Below, piece after piece: positions 23,400 to 36,140 of a DNA stretch of 64,000 nucleotides (position 1 is its first letter; each line of letters opens with the position of its first letter). Made by a program: the position numbers and the translations under genes. This DNA comes from Ceriagrion tenellum (lineage: Eukaryota; Arthropoda; Insecta; Odonata; Coenagrionidae). The notes below the pieces were generated by a model that ran no database searches, was not told the origin of the DNA, and was given only the letters and a program-made list of their open reading frames with translations. Location of the stretch: NCBI GenBank assembly GCA_963169105.1, contig OY720639.1, positions 85,604,593 to 85,668,592 on the forward strand, given 5' to 3'.

Positions 23400-24120
23400 G
23401 TTAAATATATATTTGACCAAATATTTAAGAATCTTATTATTAGTTATAATTGTATCTATGGAAAAAAATCGGCACAAAAATGCCATGGCAAAATAAGCGT
23501 TTGTTAACCTGGCCACCTGATCAAGATACCTATGGAATCACGGGATGCATTACGTTTGATAGGATTGATTGAATTTTTGATTGATTGGTATTCAATTCAT
23601 ATTGAACTTTGCCACACGAGACCTTATTATATCGGAGGGGTTCACTTATAACAAGAAATCTTTGGTTCGGGGTTGGGTCAAGGTCATGGCGAATATTTCT
23701 TCTGTGGATTTTCCCACTTATTACGTTTACCTCCGGGTGACTCCGTAAAGGCTATTACGCGGCTGGATCCGATATTCTCAAAATTTGACCTCAGTAGTCT
23801 TGCCGTTTATTCTATGATTTGGCGAGTATTTTGACTTCGGTGGTTAAAGAAAAGTTTCATTTCACAGATCTTTCTCACCAAAGCTTCAGCTCTGTTTGGG
23901 ATACATTTCTCTCTTCTAAATACATTTGTTATTTTCTTCTTTGAATAACATCCCGCCATTTATCATTGATAACTCCGATTGATTGAATATAATAAGAAGG
24001 GTGTAAATCATAGATTCAAAAGTTGAAGGTTTCATTTGGAGGAAGGTCGACATTGCTGTATGTCAAACTTCGTAACTTCCAAAATGGGGTCATATCCATA
24101 AGCCCCGATTTCAATTTTAA
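23400..24120. other. AT-rich stretch, nothing recognised
   Basis: No coding, repeat or RNA structure seen. Confidence 0.4.
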
Positions 24121-24124
24121 ATAT

Positions 24125-25021
24125 TGTACACATCATTCATTGGTCGTTCAATTCTAAGATTGGTTAACTGCAGCCCTTCACCGTTCCCAATCCAATCCTA
24201 TTTCCTTTTCCTCCTGGTATCTCTTCCTATGTACTTTCCTCTTTATTTGGCCCATGGACTTATTCCTGGGTCTTCCTCTGAGGACTTTTCCCTCTATTTT
24301 GCCTTGAATTATGTTATTCACCAACCCATTTTGTCTCAGGGTGTTTCCAATCCATCTGGTTCTTCTTTTCTGTATTGTGTTCCATATGGTCCTTTCCTCT
24401 TCTATTACTCTGTACACTTCATCATTTCTTATTTTGTCCGTCCATGTCATCTTCAGCATTCTCCTCCATCACCAAGTTTCGAAGGCTTCTAGTCTTTTCT
24501 GGTCAGCTTTTCCAATGGTCCATGCTTCCGATCCATAGATTGCTACGCTCCACACGAATGTTTTCACACACTGTTTCCTGTTTTGTAGTCCTATGTTCTT
24601 TGGGCACAGCAGCTGTCTTTTGTCCATCAGATCCTTAATTAGAGCTATTCTCCACTTGATGTCCGTTGTACTTCTTCTGTCCCACGTGATAGTTCTTCCA
24701 AGATATGTGAAGGAATCCACTTGCTCTAATTTCTCTCCTCTCAGGGTGATTTCTACATTCAGCTTCTCTCTTCTCCATACCAGTATTTTAGTCTCCGTCT
24801 TATTTATTTTCATGTTTTATTCTAAGAGATCTTGTTCCATTACGTTTTATGACCTATGAATATCATCGCGATTTTCAGCTATGACTGCAATATCATCTGC
24901 GAAGCGAAGCTTGTTTATTTCTACTCTGTTTACCTTAATCCTCCCAGTCCAATTTCTTGTGCTTCTCTTACGGCCTCCTCCAAGTACATGTTGAACAGGG
25001 CTGGTGAGAGGATGAATTTTT
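24125..25021 (-). pseudogene. LINE fragment of the 'CFDP2-like' RT clade, copy 1
   Basis: Read on the minus strand from 25021, the order is ALFNMYLEEAV, then NKLRFADDIAVIAENR (RT motif C) around 24870-24910, then after a frame change KINKTETKILVW, EQVDSFTYLGRTI, CVKTFVWSVAIYGSEAWTI and RTRWIGNTLRQNGLV. This series is very common in arthropod genomes, where it is annotated 'craniofacial development protein 2-like' or 'RNA-directed DNA polymerase'. The 3' end at about 24125 carries the tail shared with SINE family 2. The frame is broken at about 24840 and 24460, and the 5' part ends abruptly at the hairpin at 25024. Confidence 0.85.
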
Positions 25022-25023
25022 TG

Positions 25024-25062
25024 TCTTACTCATTGTACATCATGGAAGTACAATGAGTAAGA
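25024..25062. repeat. Perfect 15-bp-arm hairpin
   Basis: Arms TCTTACTCATTGTAC (25024-25038) and its exact complement (25048-25062) surround a 9-nt loop. It lies exactly between the end of the LINE fragment and the 12-bp tandem array. Confidence 0.85.
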
Positions 25063-25063
25063 T

Positions 25064-25159
25064 ATGGTACACATTATGGTACACATTATGGTACACATTA
25101 TGGTACACATTATGGTACACATTATGGTACACATTATGGTACACATTATGGTACACATA
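25064..25159 (+). repeat. Tandem array, 8 x 12 bp (ATGGTACACATT)
   Basis: Eight head-to-tail copies with only the last base of the last unit different, hence a recent expansion. The array begins 2 bp after the hairpin. Confidence 0.95.
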
Positions 25160-26815
25160 TACACAATACACGTTACATGGTACACATTGATCATCATCAT
25201 GCATAAAAAAATCTTATTCGCCAAGTACTGCTACCGTAGACAGAACAGACTGAGAGATATTTCAAGCAAAATTTTCCCAAAAATTTGACTTCCTTTTCAA
25301 GAAATTAAAACGTTCGCTGTTTGCTTGACGTGCTCGTGACGTCACGGCTCTGTTGCGTTAGCAGCTGAGCGACTGAATAGCAGGGACAAATGAATAATCT
25401 TTGTCAGTCGCAAAGTCAATTGCTAGTGATGGAGTGCCTAACAGCGAGATAAATATTTGATCTGTCTACTAGTAAGTATGCACGCAAAATCCTCCCATCG
25501 TGGATGCCGTGTTTGTGGAAGATTTTTTCCCCATAAAACAACGGCTGCATCAGAGCTGAGATGGAGACGAGAAAAATGTAAATGCAAGTTTCATCTGATA
25601 CTTCCAGGACTCAGTATGTCGCAAATGGTAACAAGAAAGGGCTTAATGTGTATAGTAAATCTCTGTTTATCACAAAATAATCATCAGGCATGGGAAATAA
25701 CTTATTCCCGATTTTTTCCTCTTCGAACCCGGCAGGTCATCATACGAAGACGGTGATGTACGCATGACACGAGAGATGATATAAAATAGAAATTTGACAC
25801 AGGACCACAAGGTTAGGCAACGGTTAAACAATGTTCAAGGGTATGTAAAGGAGGACGACATTGGTGCCAACAGAGCTGATTGCAAGGACTTCACAGAGGC
25901 AAAGGGTGGCACATTTAGCCATATTTGTCTCATCTTGTCGGGAAAAGAGTTGAAAGCTGATGCTTTTACTCATTCATCATTTTAGTAGTTCCCAGTATTT
26001 CATCAATACCTAGGCATTTTACTAATAATATATAATATACTGATGTGTCGATTCCTATATACTTATCTAATGGTTTGCCAGTGCAAAAACAGGATATGCA
26101 CAATGTCACAAAATCCTCCTGGTTTTCAAATTATTTTTCAAAACTTAACCGTGCATTTATTTTTCGATGATTGGCTGAAGAGTGCCAGGGTCGCTCAATT
26201 TGATGTATCCTTAGCTCTATCGATATGGGTCTTCGCAACCATTTCTATCACACGGCCGCCGTTAATGTCCTTAAGGAGCATTTTACCACAATTGCACACC
26301 CAAGAAAATCTACGAATAATCGGCTCCAGCCATCACATCAGCCAGCACATATGCATTGATAATTCATCGAAAATGTTGAACATCCTATGCTATGCTTATA
26401 AATAATACCTACAGTAAATTAAGCACCTTAATGGCGAACTTGTTTGCGTTGCGAAGACCTGTATCGAAGGAAGAACACAATCGATATTGAACGACCTTGG
26501 AAGAGCATGAGGATTCAACAAAACGTGGTAAATACATAAGGAACATACTCAGCGGTGTACTCAGCGGTGAGTGAAGAGTATCTTCGTGCCACATTGGCTA
26601 AAATAATTTACTATTGATATCCCTGGTGATTTGTAACAACGTATTTAAATGCCCAGTGCAAGGTCATTTCAATGTATTCATTTTGTTTACTAAGGATTCC
26701 AAGCCATCTCAAGAATTCGTGGATAATTATCTTGCTTCTTTAAAATGTTATGCAATTGAATTACGGATATCATTTAAAAAATCATCGAATTAAGACGCTA
26801 ATTATTTTTTCATAT
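25160..26815. other. Non-coding stretch, nothing recognised
   Basis: The open frame 25457-25756 contains a CxxC (CRVCGRFF) but no further zinc-finger spacing, start context or splice support. The open frame 26043-26405 is featureless. Confidence 0.4.
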
Positions 26816-26819
26816 TTTT

Positions 26820-26940
26820 GGCGGAGGGATAGCGCTCTGGCATTTCAGAATGAAAGTGGCGGGTTTGAATCTCGCCTGTGTAATTTCTTCACCCAGGATA
26901 CGCTTTTATTATTTTATTTTATTCGAAGTTCTTGAAGAAG
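26820..26940 (+). mobile_element. tRNA-like SINE head, family 3
   Basis: A-box-like ATAGCGCTCTGG at about 26829 and B box GGTTTGAATCT at 26862-26872, followed by a short body and a T-rich stretch with repeated TTATTTTATTT. Short and alone in the window, so it may be a decayed tRNA pseudogene. Confidence 0.55.
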
Positions 26941-28366
26941 GCTATTACCAATGGAAAAATTGTTATCATTATGATGAATGTGAGGGTTAGTTTTTCAAAT
27001 AGCTATGATTTAGAGGGTTTTGGCATATTTATCACTATAGTACATGCATTTTCTTCATTTTATGCTAACGTTCATAAAAGACTAGTCTCACAAAAGATTT
27101 AATCAAGGGAAAATATGAACTGATTGAGGCAGAATAATGATGGAGACTCACCAGAAAGAGAAAATAAGCATTGCCAAATGAACACCAAAGTAAATTTGAT
27201 AGCCTCGCACAACATGGAACCGCCACCACTCTGAAATAATGAATCCATATGAGCTGTCACTAGATACACTGTGTGACCTTATCTTTTCGGCCGCATATTA
27301 CCCTTATGACGATTTTCCTACCGTCCACCCCAAGAAAATTGAGGAACGTTTTCTTTCACTATTACAGAACTCATCATCATTTTAAAGCTCAAACAGTGCT
27401 CCCTTGTCATCTACAAAACTATGAGGAAAGTTGCACATAACTTTATTCTTTCGTAAAAACATGGATTCTTGCTTAAGGAGTTCGAATACCATACTATCTC
27501 GAATAAGTTGCTCACTTATTTCCACCGCTAGCGAGAAAAATACTCCGATTTTACGAGAAAACCGAGTTATAAGTTAACCCCAATGAGCCAATTCCAGGAT
27601 TTTATTAAGTTTCTCGGGGACATAAATCTTGAAATGGTCTTCAAAGACAAAACAAATCGTTTTGGCGCTGATTTTTCATCGACGCTCATCTCCGGGGAAA
27701 GCTTCTGGCATTCCTCTCCTTTTTCTTTCGTTCTTCAAACATTAGAAATTATAACATTCACCAATCACCAATTCATCATCGATATGTTACATCACGTCAA
27801 TCATAAAATCCTCCATGATAGAACTCACTATTCCGTCGTGCAACGCGTTAATCTTCAAGTTAACTCGGATAACCATTGGAAACCCCCCGTTATTGTAACG
27901 AGTACTTTAACGTCCAGATTGAACTTAACCATCCATTGTAAAACCGACTTTTGAGCTTGACCGGCCGTTAACGCTAACGTGGTATTTAACTAGACTTTGT
28001 AAAACCGGCCCTTAAATGAATAAAACTTATCTGGCGTATTATTGCACAGAAGAACATAAAACCACATTGAATTTTCTTTTCGATGAGCAATATCGTCCAC
28101 GGAAAACGGTCTGAGCATACTGATCTTTGATGCTGATGCCTACAGCACGTCCACAACGGGGAGCTTGAACAGAGCCTTGACGTCACAGGATGGCGACGGT
28201 AGGTTTTCGGCGCAACATTACGGCATGAAAATTCTCGCTTCATTTGGGAGTTAAAAAATGAATATTGGATATTAACACATAATGAAAATTATGGATCAGC
28301 TAAGTAGATAAAATTGAAATTCGTTTTTTATTGGAAATGAGCACATTTATTATGCATAGAATTTAC
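26941..28366. other. Non-coding stretch, nothing recognised
   Basis: A 123-codon open frame (27583-27954) has no recognisable domain. 'gtaaaaccgg' occurs twice near 27936 and 27998 and may belong to a decayed terminal repeat. Confidence 0.4.
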
Positions 28367-28444
28367 AACTAGTTTCGGAAGTTGCGCCATCTTCGGAACA
28401 GAAGATCCTGAAATTGAGGATAGCGTAACTACCGAAACTAGTTG
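28367..28444. repeat. Palindrome with GAAAC signature
   Basis: Outer arms AACTAGTTTCGG (28367-28378) and its exact complement (28433-28444) continue inward with few mismatches (AAGTTGCGC / GCGTAACT), then a smaller ATCTTC/GAAGAT stem. Same architecture as 43855-44005 and 47416-47482. Confidence 0.7.
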
Positions 28445-29145
28445 TTCATTCGATAATAAATTTGTTAAGTTACAACGTTTGTCATACAGCAGAGCAAATC
28501 ATCTTCCATGAAAGAGAGGAGCATTATCTGAATCCGTTCATTATCTCAACTTAAATTCTAATAGGTAGTGTACCTACAATGAAGTCTATTAGTTTTTCTT
28601 ACCAGGAATCTCAGAACTTATAGTGATCAGTGAAAGTAAATTTTTCTTTGCTATATTATAAATGTACAAGGAAGAAGCAGTGTTTGTTCCAATTCGATTC
28701 ATGCATGGGGCAATTCCAGGGGGGGAAAAAAGGGGATACATCCCCCCGCCCCCCGAAAATTTTGGGTTTTACAAAACAATTATCAAATACAACATTAAAC
28801 ACTTCGATCACTGATCTGAAAAGTATAATAGTTATTATTACGCTCATTATTATACAGATTTTATGATGTAACAGTTTTATAGTTTTTTTAAGACTGAAAA
28901 TTGCCATAATTTAATGTTGGTCTCCCCCCCTTCCCCGAAACGAAATCAATTCCTGCGATCTCCCCTGTTTGCATGGTTTACTTAACCGACAGAAGAAAGA
29001 CTATTTTCCCCATATTTCCTCTTATTCCCAACGGAGGAAATTAACTTTCCTCTCCGGCATTCCCACTCCATGACTAGCCCAGCAGAAAGTGTCCTACCAG
29101 TGCCTGAATTCCACGAAAGGCTCGGTAAATCTCAAAGTCCTTACA
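28445..29145. other. Non-coding stretch, nothing recognised
   Basis: Contains G/A-rich and C-rich runs (28720-28760 and 28920-28945) of the kind found at the ends of decayed SINEs. No gene seen. Confidence 0.4.
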
Positions 29146-29149
29146 TTTT

Positions 29150-29342
29150 TTATTTTTTTTATTAATCATCACAATCCCGAATACAGCACTATGGGTCAAT
29201 TTACGTCGGGTGAATAACAGTAACAACGGACGAGATACATACACCCATGTCCTGGGCAGATTATATTCTATCCAGGCGGGACTCGAACCCGCGACCCTCG
29301 GGTTAGCAGGCGAGGACTTCACCCCGCCGCCACCGCGGCCGA
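29150..29342 (-). mobile_element. tRNA-derived SINE, family 1, copy 2
   Basis: Minus-strand copy matching 829-1027 through head, body and A/T-rich tail. The B box complement GGACTCGAACC is at 29279-29289. Confidence 0.85.
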
Positions 29343-29639
29343 CAAATAGTGATAAATCGCATCGAAACGTACTCCCTCTTGTTCCAGTTTGATGTTCTAT
29401 CTCCATCTATCGCAAAACAAGGAAGTGCAGTCTACCAATGTTTAGTTTTGCCTTCGTTCGATATCAAAACTTTTGACCAGTCCCGTTTGCTATAGATGTT
29501 TATGATTCAATGACTGATTGATAAAAAATCGTTCCGAAGAGTATTTTCATATCGTAAAAAAAATCACAGCCCCAACTTCAAGCCTAATGGGGATAGGCAT
29601 TGACCCACCTCTGCCACAAACTCATTCATTGGGAGGATA

Positions 29640-30245
29640 GGAATGGTGGAATTCCCTCACCATCTTGTCTCCATAGGAGTTATCCTCCACTGCACAGAAA
29701 ATTGGGAAATTTAGACCAAGATAATTTTGCACTCGCTACCGGGACACTATGGTGAAGGGAGCTGATACCTAAATGGTCGAGGCTGGACATTTGCTACGAG
29801 AATGGTTCCCAGCGAGAACAAGTTGGTGGAATCCACACTGGAACCATGAGGATATGAAGGTGGAAATTTGTTGGAAATCTTTGGTGGAATTCACGTGAAT
29901 ATGGTCACCAGATCCACAAAATTTCCTCCAAGATGCCAAATTTCCATGTGGGATCCACATTAGATCCACATCCACGCGGGTATCTCCTAGTATTTATAAA
30001 TACCTCTAATATTATTCTGGCCACGTTGAAAATTTTGATTTTAGGCAATAAATTTTTATTTTGTGAACTTTATAGTTGTCCAGAAGGACACACCTTGCTT
30101 ACGTGAGTATTTACACAGTTCCAGGAAGTTCTATTTCCACAAAATTTCCACGGTGGGTAATTGGTGGAAATCAAAAGAATATCCACCTCCACCAAACATC
30201 CATGCACTCCACATGGATCCACGGACCTGTTCTTCCTGGAGTTGG
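29640..30245. repeat. Cryptically simple GTGGAA/TTCCAC-rich region
   Basis: Degenerate iterations of GGTGGAA, ATCCACA and TTCCAC in both orientations, with imperfect hairpins (about 29822-29890 against 29908-29975). It may be another MITE with simple-sequence arms; ends are undefined. Confidence 0.4.
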
Positions 30246-30367
30246 TACAAGCGAATTTTGGAATCCTGGGGGATAACTAAGGAGATCAGGCTCATTATTT
30301 GCATTATGTTACCCACTACAGGCCTTTGTAACTTCTTTTTCTGGGAAAACAAATTGTTGAAGATATC

Positions 30368-30815
30368 AGGTAGAAACATTTGGCCTGTAACTGCTCTGAA
30401 ACTGGTCTGTAAATGCTTTGAATAACAAATACATGATCTATAAGTTGTCTGTTACTGGTCTGGATTTGAAACATCTTCAAAATCCAGGCCAGTTCAGTCC
30501 AGTTACAGACTACTTTCAGATCAGACATTGGATTGTTGGATTGTTAGTTGGGGGAGCCTTCGTCAGGAGCTCGGGCACCTAGACCTTTAGTGGTCCATTG
30601 TGCCAACCCTATTTTAACCTGCCTGCCACATGCAGACAGGGGACAAGAGTGCCACGGTAAAGGTATGAATAGTCACCCATCCAACCCTCGTCCGGGCCCA
30701 ACATTGCTTAACTTCAGTGATCTTACGGTAACTGGTGTTTCAATGAGGCTAGGCCCTTGCCCCAGATCAGACATTAGTCTTTCATAGCATTTACAGAACA
30801 AATATTTTTACCTGG
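30368..30815. mobile_element. Foldback MITE family E, copy 1
   Basis: Ends CAGGTAGAAACATTTGGCCT and, inverted, CCAGGTAAAAATATTTGTTC. Inside are inverted copies of 'ctggtctggattt' and 'aaaatccaggccagttc' and 'cagatcagacatt'. The same ends and internal inverted segments are present at 53229-54177. Confidence 0.65.
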
Positions 30816-31670
30816 TATGAACTATGCCCTATATATAGCTCTATAATAGACTATGCAGGCTATTTCGGGGAATGTGCAAGAAACACAAAATACTCTCCAC
30901 ACACTTCCTGCCCATTACTTGCATAGGTCACAATATTTCTAAGAGGAAAAGGGACCATCAACTGGGAAAAATGCATGCTTCAATTTGTATGGCTACAGTA
31001 TAACAACTGCACTGAGTACAATTACAAAATATGCCTGCTCATACAAAGGCATAATGCCATGAAAACCTCCACTTGTTCAGATTCAGTTGCATGAACTATT
31101 TTTTCCAAGTCCCTCAGAATGCTGGAGCAGAAGATGCAAAATCACCCCCAGAGATTTACATGTGATAAACTATACAATTTTAAATGATGTCACATGCAAT
31201 AAAAGTCTCATGTCATGAGAAAAAACTAAACACATTGAATGCTCCAAATGCTCGATTTCTAAACATTATTTGTGTAGCTCACATAGTCCAAAAGGGAACC
31301 ATTATGATGAGAGAAAATTTGTTGAAATGTCATTCAATTATTCTCATGGTGTAATTCACCATGGCATAAATCATTTGGAAGAAGATTAAATGTTCAAATT
31401 TTGTAGTAATTTATTTCTCTTGAAAATTCAGAAACTTCCTTGAATGATTGCATAATTGTCATGGTATGCTGTTGTTCATTTTGATCCATTACAGGAACAT
31501 TATTAACACACCAGCATGTTACCTGCACACTTCCTGAATGGTTAAATGTCCAAATTCATGCTTCCTACATGCTACCCTCACACTCCCTGTATGCTTCCCT
31601 CACAATCCCTGCACAGGAGATTTTTACCAGGATGCAGATGTAGATTTCTACACATAGAGTATGTCATGTC
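30816..31670. other. CpG-poor non-coding stretch, nothing recognised
   Basis: AT-rich with almost no CpG. No coding or structural feature seen. Confidence 0.4.
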
Positions 31671-31679
31671 ACATATGTT

Positions 31680-32880
31680 ATCACATACATACTATATTTA
31701 AACTTGTGACCACTGAATTAAGTTGAGAAAATAGATACCTACTAGTTCCCCTTATTTGTAAGTAATTCACCACATCTTGCATAAAATAAAAATGAATTAT
31801 GACCACTTGCAAGAATATTTAGTAATGGAATGAATAGTTAGGAGATCCATAAAGATATAGATCTCATAAAAATATTCAGGTTGCAGGAACACATCTACTA
31901 GTTACACAACTTATCTACCATTAGTTAATTGCTTAAAATGTTTGGCCCAATCTTATAGGGAGTATCTGCGACATAAGTCGGGGTAACGTCGACTTGCCAA
32001 ATTATGCCCTTTCCTCGAGCCTGCAGGAGCCCGAGAGTTCCGAATCAAGTCTGCAGTTCAGATGCAATGCAGGACGCATTTGTTGAAGTGTACACCTCAC
32101 CTTAATTTCAACGACCCCTTGAAAATATGCGCCATACTGAATTCGCGTTCCAAAAATGTAACAGATTTACCGCACACCGCTGGCGTTGAGATCATCAGGT
32201 GCATTTAATCAGTTTATTATTTACTTCAGTTAAGTTAATCTACCCTTGATTTATGGTACTTCGTAAGTGTGGTGCGGGTTAGGCCAGTGAAATTTAACGG
32301 TAGTGTTGGTATCCCTTGAATATATATGCTATATTAAATTCGCATTCCTAATATATTATGGATTTACCTCGCACCGCAGGTGTAAAGGGAGGATATCTAG
32401 ATGCTCATATTAGATTTTGTTTAAGTTTAGTTTTGAGTTAAGTGCTCATATTGCATTCCGGTGTTTCTTACCACAAATATGCATGTTTAATGATCTTCAC
32501 CCCCTGCCACACACCCTCGTGGTGGCTCACAGGGTTTTACGTAGATGTAGATGTATAGCGCAGGATAAAATGTATGACTGTTTAGCCGATGAATTTAGCC
32601 AATGCACATAATAATTAGTCAATAAGAGTAAATTAACTGGTCATCTGCATCAAAACAACTCTTTTATCTAGTAATTAAGTCTCCAAGCAGTTCATTGCAC
32701 ATCCGCTATCTTGGCTACCTACTTATGGAACTCATAATTCCATGGCATAAGTTATGAAACCAACAGATTTATCGAATGTTTCTGCAGCACTTGTTGAATG
32801 GTTGTCATGGCTTATGGGTCCAATAACTTAACAGAATTAATATGTGTGGTTCCTGCAACAGGCCATTAGTAACTTTTACA
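31680..32880 (+). repeat. Dispersed repeat F, copy 1, with an insertion
   Basis: The outer parts (about 31680-31950 and 32605-32880) align with 54240-54915 at roughly 80% identity (shared 'aacacatctactagtta', 'gccaatgcacataataatt'). The middle (about 31955-32600) is absent from the other copy and is therefore an insertion. Its right side contains a LINE-like tail ('cacaccctcgtggtggctca', 'gtagatgtagatgta', 32490-32560) similar to that of the LINE at 12140-12830. Confidence 0.65.
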
Positions 32881-33214
32881 ATCAGTTATATCTTCAGATG
32901 CCTAGTTTCATCGTGTAGGTGACATGTTCACGTATACATTTTCATTCCGGTACAGAATAGATACAATTTGGGAGTGGATGGGGAGGAAGACAAAGGGGAA
33001 AGGATGGGAGGTTGCTTTTTCATTCCCCTGTAGTGAGCCTCCATTCTTGGCTAAACGTCCACCTTACATTCCCCCCCAAAACCCACTCTCTCCCCCAAAC
33101 TCTTCCACCTCCACAATTTCCCTCCACATTTTAAGTTATCCCTACCTTTCTTCCCACCCCAACCTTTTTCCCTTCCTCCCCCCTTCCTATATGTATATAC
33201 CTGAATATGTATAT
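32881..33214. other. Pyrimidine-rich non-coding stretch
   Basis: 33050-33190 is a C/T-rich run, which produces the proline- and serine-rich open frame 32924-33220. It is not a gene. Confidence 0.45.
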
Positions 33215-33216
33215 AC

Positions 33217-33260
33217 CTGAAGATGTCACCTGTGCAATGAAGTAGGTCATCTGATAATAA
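33217..33260 (+). repeat. PLE-like terminal signature (CTGAAGATG)
   Basis: CCTGAAGATGTCACCTGTGC after two copies of 'gtatatacctga'. The GAAAC half is degenerate. Confidence 0.3.
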
Positions 33261-35440
33261 AACTGTATGAAAAAGTTACCGTCATTTCCATTTTATCATT
33301 ATGGATTTTTTTCAAATTGAAGTCTGAAACCACTTATTTTATCATGTAGCATATTTTATCTCATGCAGTGTTTAAACTTGTGACTATAGAAAGAAGTTGC
33401 CAACATATATTAGTTCTCCTTATTTGGAAGAGATTGATAGCATCGTACATGAAAATTTTCATTGAAGAATATCCAACAAAACTAGGGTGTGTAGTAAAAT
33501 GGTAAGGTATTTACTAATTAATAATCATCAAAGTGCATTTGAAATTCATTCATAAGCTCATTAAATACTGATTTTTGTTGCCACAGAATTAAGTCTTTAA
33601 GTTTAAAAATTCACGCAAACAATGCAACTTTCACAAACAAATCATATACGTGCCAAATAACCAAAGTTAGAAGGATGGAAGGAAGGAATGGACAGTGGAT
33701 AAGGTGAAATACATACTAAGGCTTTACCCAAACTTTACTCCTCATAAGGGGAGAACATGTTTACAGCATTTGCAACACAATTTAAGAAGATTGATGTATA
33801 AATTGATGAACAATAGAGCATTAAGACAAGAGGTATCACTTCGCTGTAGTGATGCCCCATTTCAAGGGAATCAGGCCAATTAGAAAAATATTTAACATGC
33901 AAACAGAAAAAAAAAAGCAATAATGTAAATTTTCTCTGCCAACACACCCTCAAATCATGTCCCGAGGAAGGAGTTAGTAATGAATAGAGTGATTAACAGT
34001 AGCACAAAAAAATAGCTAACTGTAAGGTGCTACACACTGCTACACAAAACATCAAAATGTAAATGTCAAACCATAAAATTGATGGACATTTTAATTACCA
34101 CCTAAACCATTTAAAAGGCATAATAACTTGCATTAATCAATTCATTCAGTTTTTAAATGTATCCCAAGAGTATAGTTTAAAATAAAGATTGTATGTAACA
34201 GCATTAAGTATAAAAGAGAGTGGATTTCATTGATGTTGCATCATGGTAGGTACCTAACTAAAGCAAAATCTTTTTTAAATACTTCTGTGGCACTGGTAAT
34301 AGGAGGGAAATATGGAGGTTGAGTCAATGTCCATGCAATGATGCACCAACCAGCACCAGCCTTGCAACAACCAACACCGACAATGGGTGCACTTTTATCT
34401 TTTCTTATTTTAACCTTGGTGCAACATTGTGCCAATGTTGATTGCTACATAGGTCATGACTACTGTAAAACCAGAGCAACCAACAGAACGTACCCACCAC
34501 TATTTTTTCTCTGTCTCAATTCTAGTCACATTTACCTTGTTCATGCCTTTAAGTAGTCCATCGATTTTAGTAATTTCACCTAAGAACTTTATTTATAATT
34601 TTTCAACTTCATCAATATTTTATGCCCTCTTTTATTGACACTTTAGATGAATGTCCTGAATTAGTCATGAATTTGGCTCTCTCAAAAGGTCCAAGTCCAA
34701 AAAGATCTTCTCTGCAATTAATATCATTAAGGTTATTTATTGAAATTCTATCTCTTTACTTTCAGAAAAAAATTGCAATCCATCTACAAAGGCGGTACAA
34801 CTTACACGTGCATCTCTAAATTTTAGTCCCATTCTGACTTTGAGATGGAGTACTCTTTCTTAGAGTTTCTCTGCCCACACCATTATTATATTTTTCAGGT
34901 TGAATTAGAATTAATATGGAATATTATAACCCAATTATCTTAATTCATATGCGGATAATATTTTATTGTAATAATTAGCAAATGGCTTGCAATTAAGTCA
35001 TAACCACTTGATGACCATTTTATATTTAGGAAGGGGATGGCAGAGTAAGAGGTGATTGAAATAATGAGAAATCTTATTAAATGGAACTTGAGGTAGTGTT
35101 AAGATGATTTTGCTAGATTCATTCATTCTAAAAATGCATCTGAAAACATATTTGCAAAAACTGATCAATACACACATACAAAATAGGGATGAATTGAAGA
35201 GATTAACGAATAATTTGAAACTTGTTATCAGTCCAGAAGGCACAGGTGAGGGTGGATAACATAGAATCATGGTGGGTAGTCATAGTTCATAAGGCATGAT
35301 AAGGATGCCCAATGATGCAGCCTTTAATTTTTAACGCAAATGCCAAGGGAATGGAATGAAAGGGAGGGGAATAGAAGAGAAGAAATATGGTGTAGGTATA
35401 AAGGTAGGAATAATTTATGCAAGCTTGCAGATAACCAGGT
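33261..35440. other. Long CpG-poor AT-rich stretch, nothing recognised
   Basis: Several short open frames on both strands (for example 33695-33883, 34338-34556, 34998-35270) show no recognisable domains. Confidence 0.45.
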
Positions 35441-36140
35441 ATTCATTGGTTGTTTAATCCTAAGATTGGTTGACTGTGACCCTTCATCCTTCCCAATACA
35501 ATGCTAGTTTCCTATCTTCTTGGTAGCTCTTCCAATGTAATTTTCTCTCTGGTCTGATCCGTGAATTTATTACTGGGTCTTCCTCTGGGGACTTTTCCCT
35601 CCATTTTCCCTTCAATTATGCTCTTCACAAATCCATTGTGTCTCAGGGTGCATCCAATCCATCTGGTTCTTCCTTTCTGTATAGTGTGCCACATGGTACA
35701 TTCCCCCTCTAATTTTCTGAAACCTCAGCATTTCTCATTTTGTCCAGCGAATTTATCATCAGCATCCTCCTTCAACACCAGATTTAAAAAACTTCTAGTC
35801 TTTTCTGGTCCAATGGTCCATGTTTCTGATCCATAAAGTATCATGCTCCTCTTGAATGTTTTCACATGCCATTTCCTAGTTTGCAGTTTTTTTTTACCAT
35901 GAATGCTTCTTCGCTTGGGCTTTTCTTTGCCTGATGTCTGTTGTAGTTCTTCCATTCTACATGATGGTATATCTGAGATAGGAGAAGAAATCAACTTGCT
36001 CTAATTTCTCACCTCTCAGAGTGACTTCTGCATTTAGCTCCTCTCATCCACGTACTAGGATTTGGTTTAGTCTCATATATTTACATGCTGTATTCTCAGA
36101 GAACTGGGTCCATTACCTTCTGTAACTTTTGAAGATCCTC
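35441..36140 (-). pseudogene. LINE fragment of the 'CFDP2-like' RT clade, copy 2
   Basis: Colinear with 24125-24830. Minus-strand pieces include MILYGSETWTIGPE at about 35840 and WHTIQKGRTRWIGCTLRHNG with KVPRGRP at about 35560-35690. The 3' end at 35441 carries the tail shared with SINE family 2. Several frameshifts; about 80% identical to copy 1 by eye. Confidence 0.85.

Noticed and set aside
24124..24859. Plus-strand open frames of 75-122 codons rich in Phe/Ser/Leu
   Set aside because: They are antisense shadows of the minus-strand LINE reverse transcriptase fragment.
25064..25159. CRISPR array at the regular 12-bp repeats
   Set aside because: No spacers; simple head-to-tail tandem repeat in a eukaryotic context.
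27583..27954. 123-codon open frame as a gene
   Set aside because: No similarity recognised and no start, splice or poly(A) support; left as unassigned.
32924..33220. Pro/Ser-rich 98-codon open frame
   Set aside because: Explained by a pyrimidine-rich low-complexity run.
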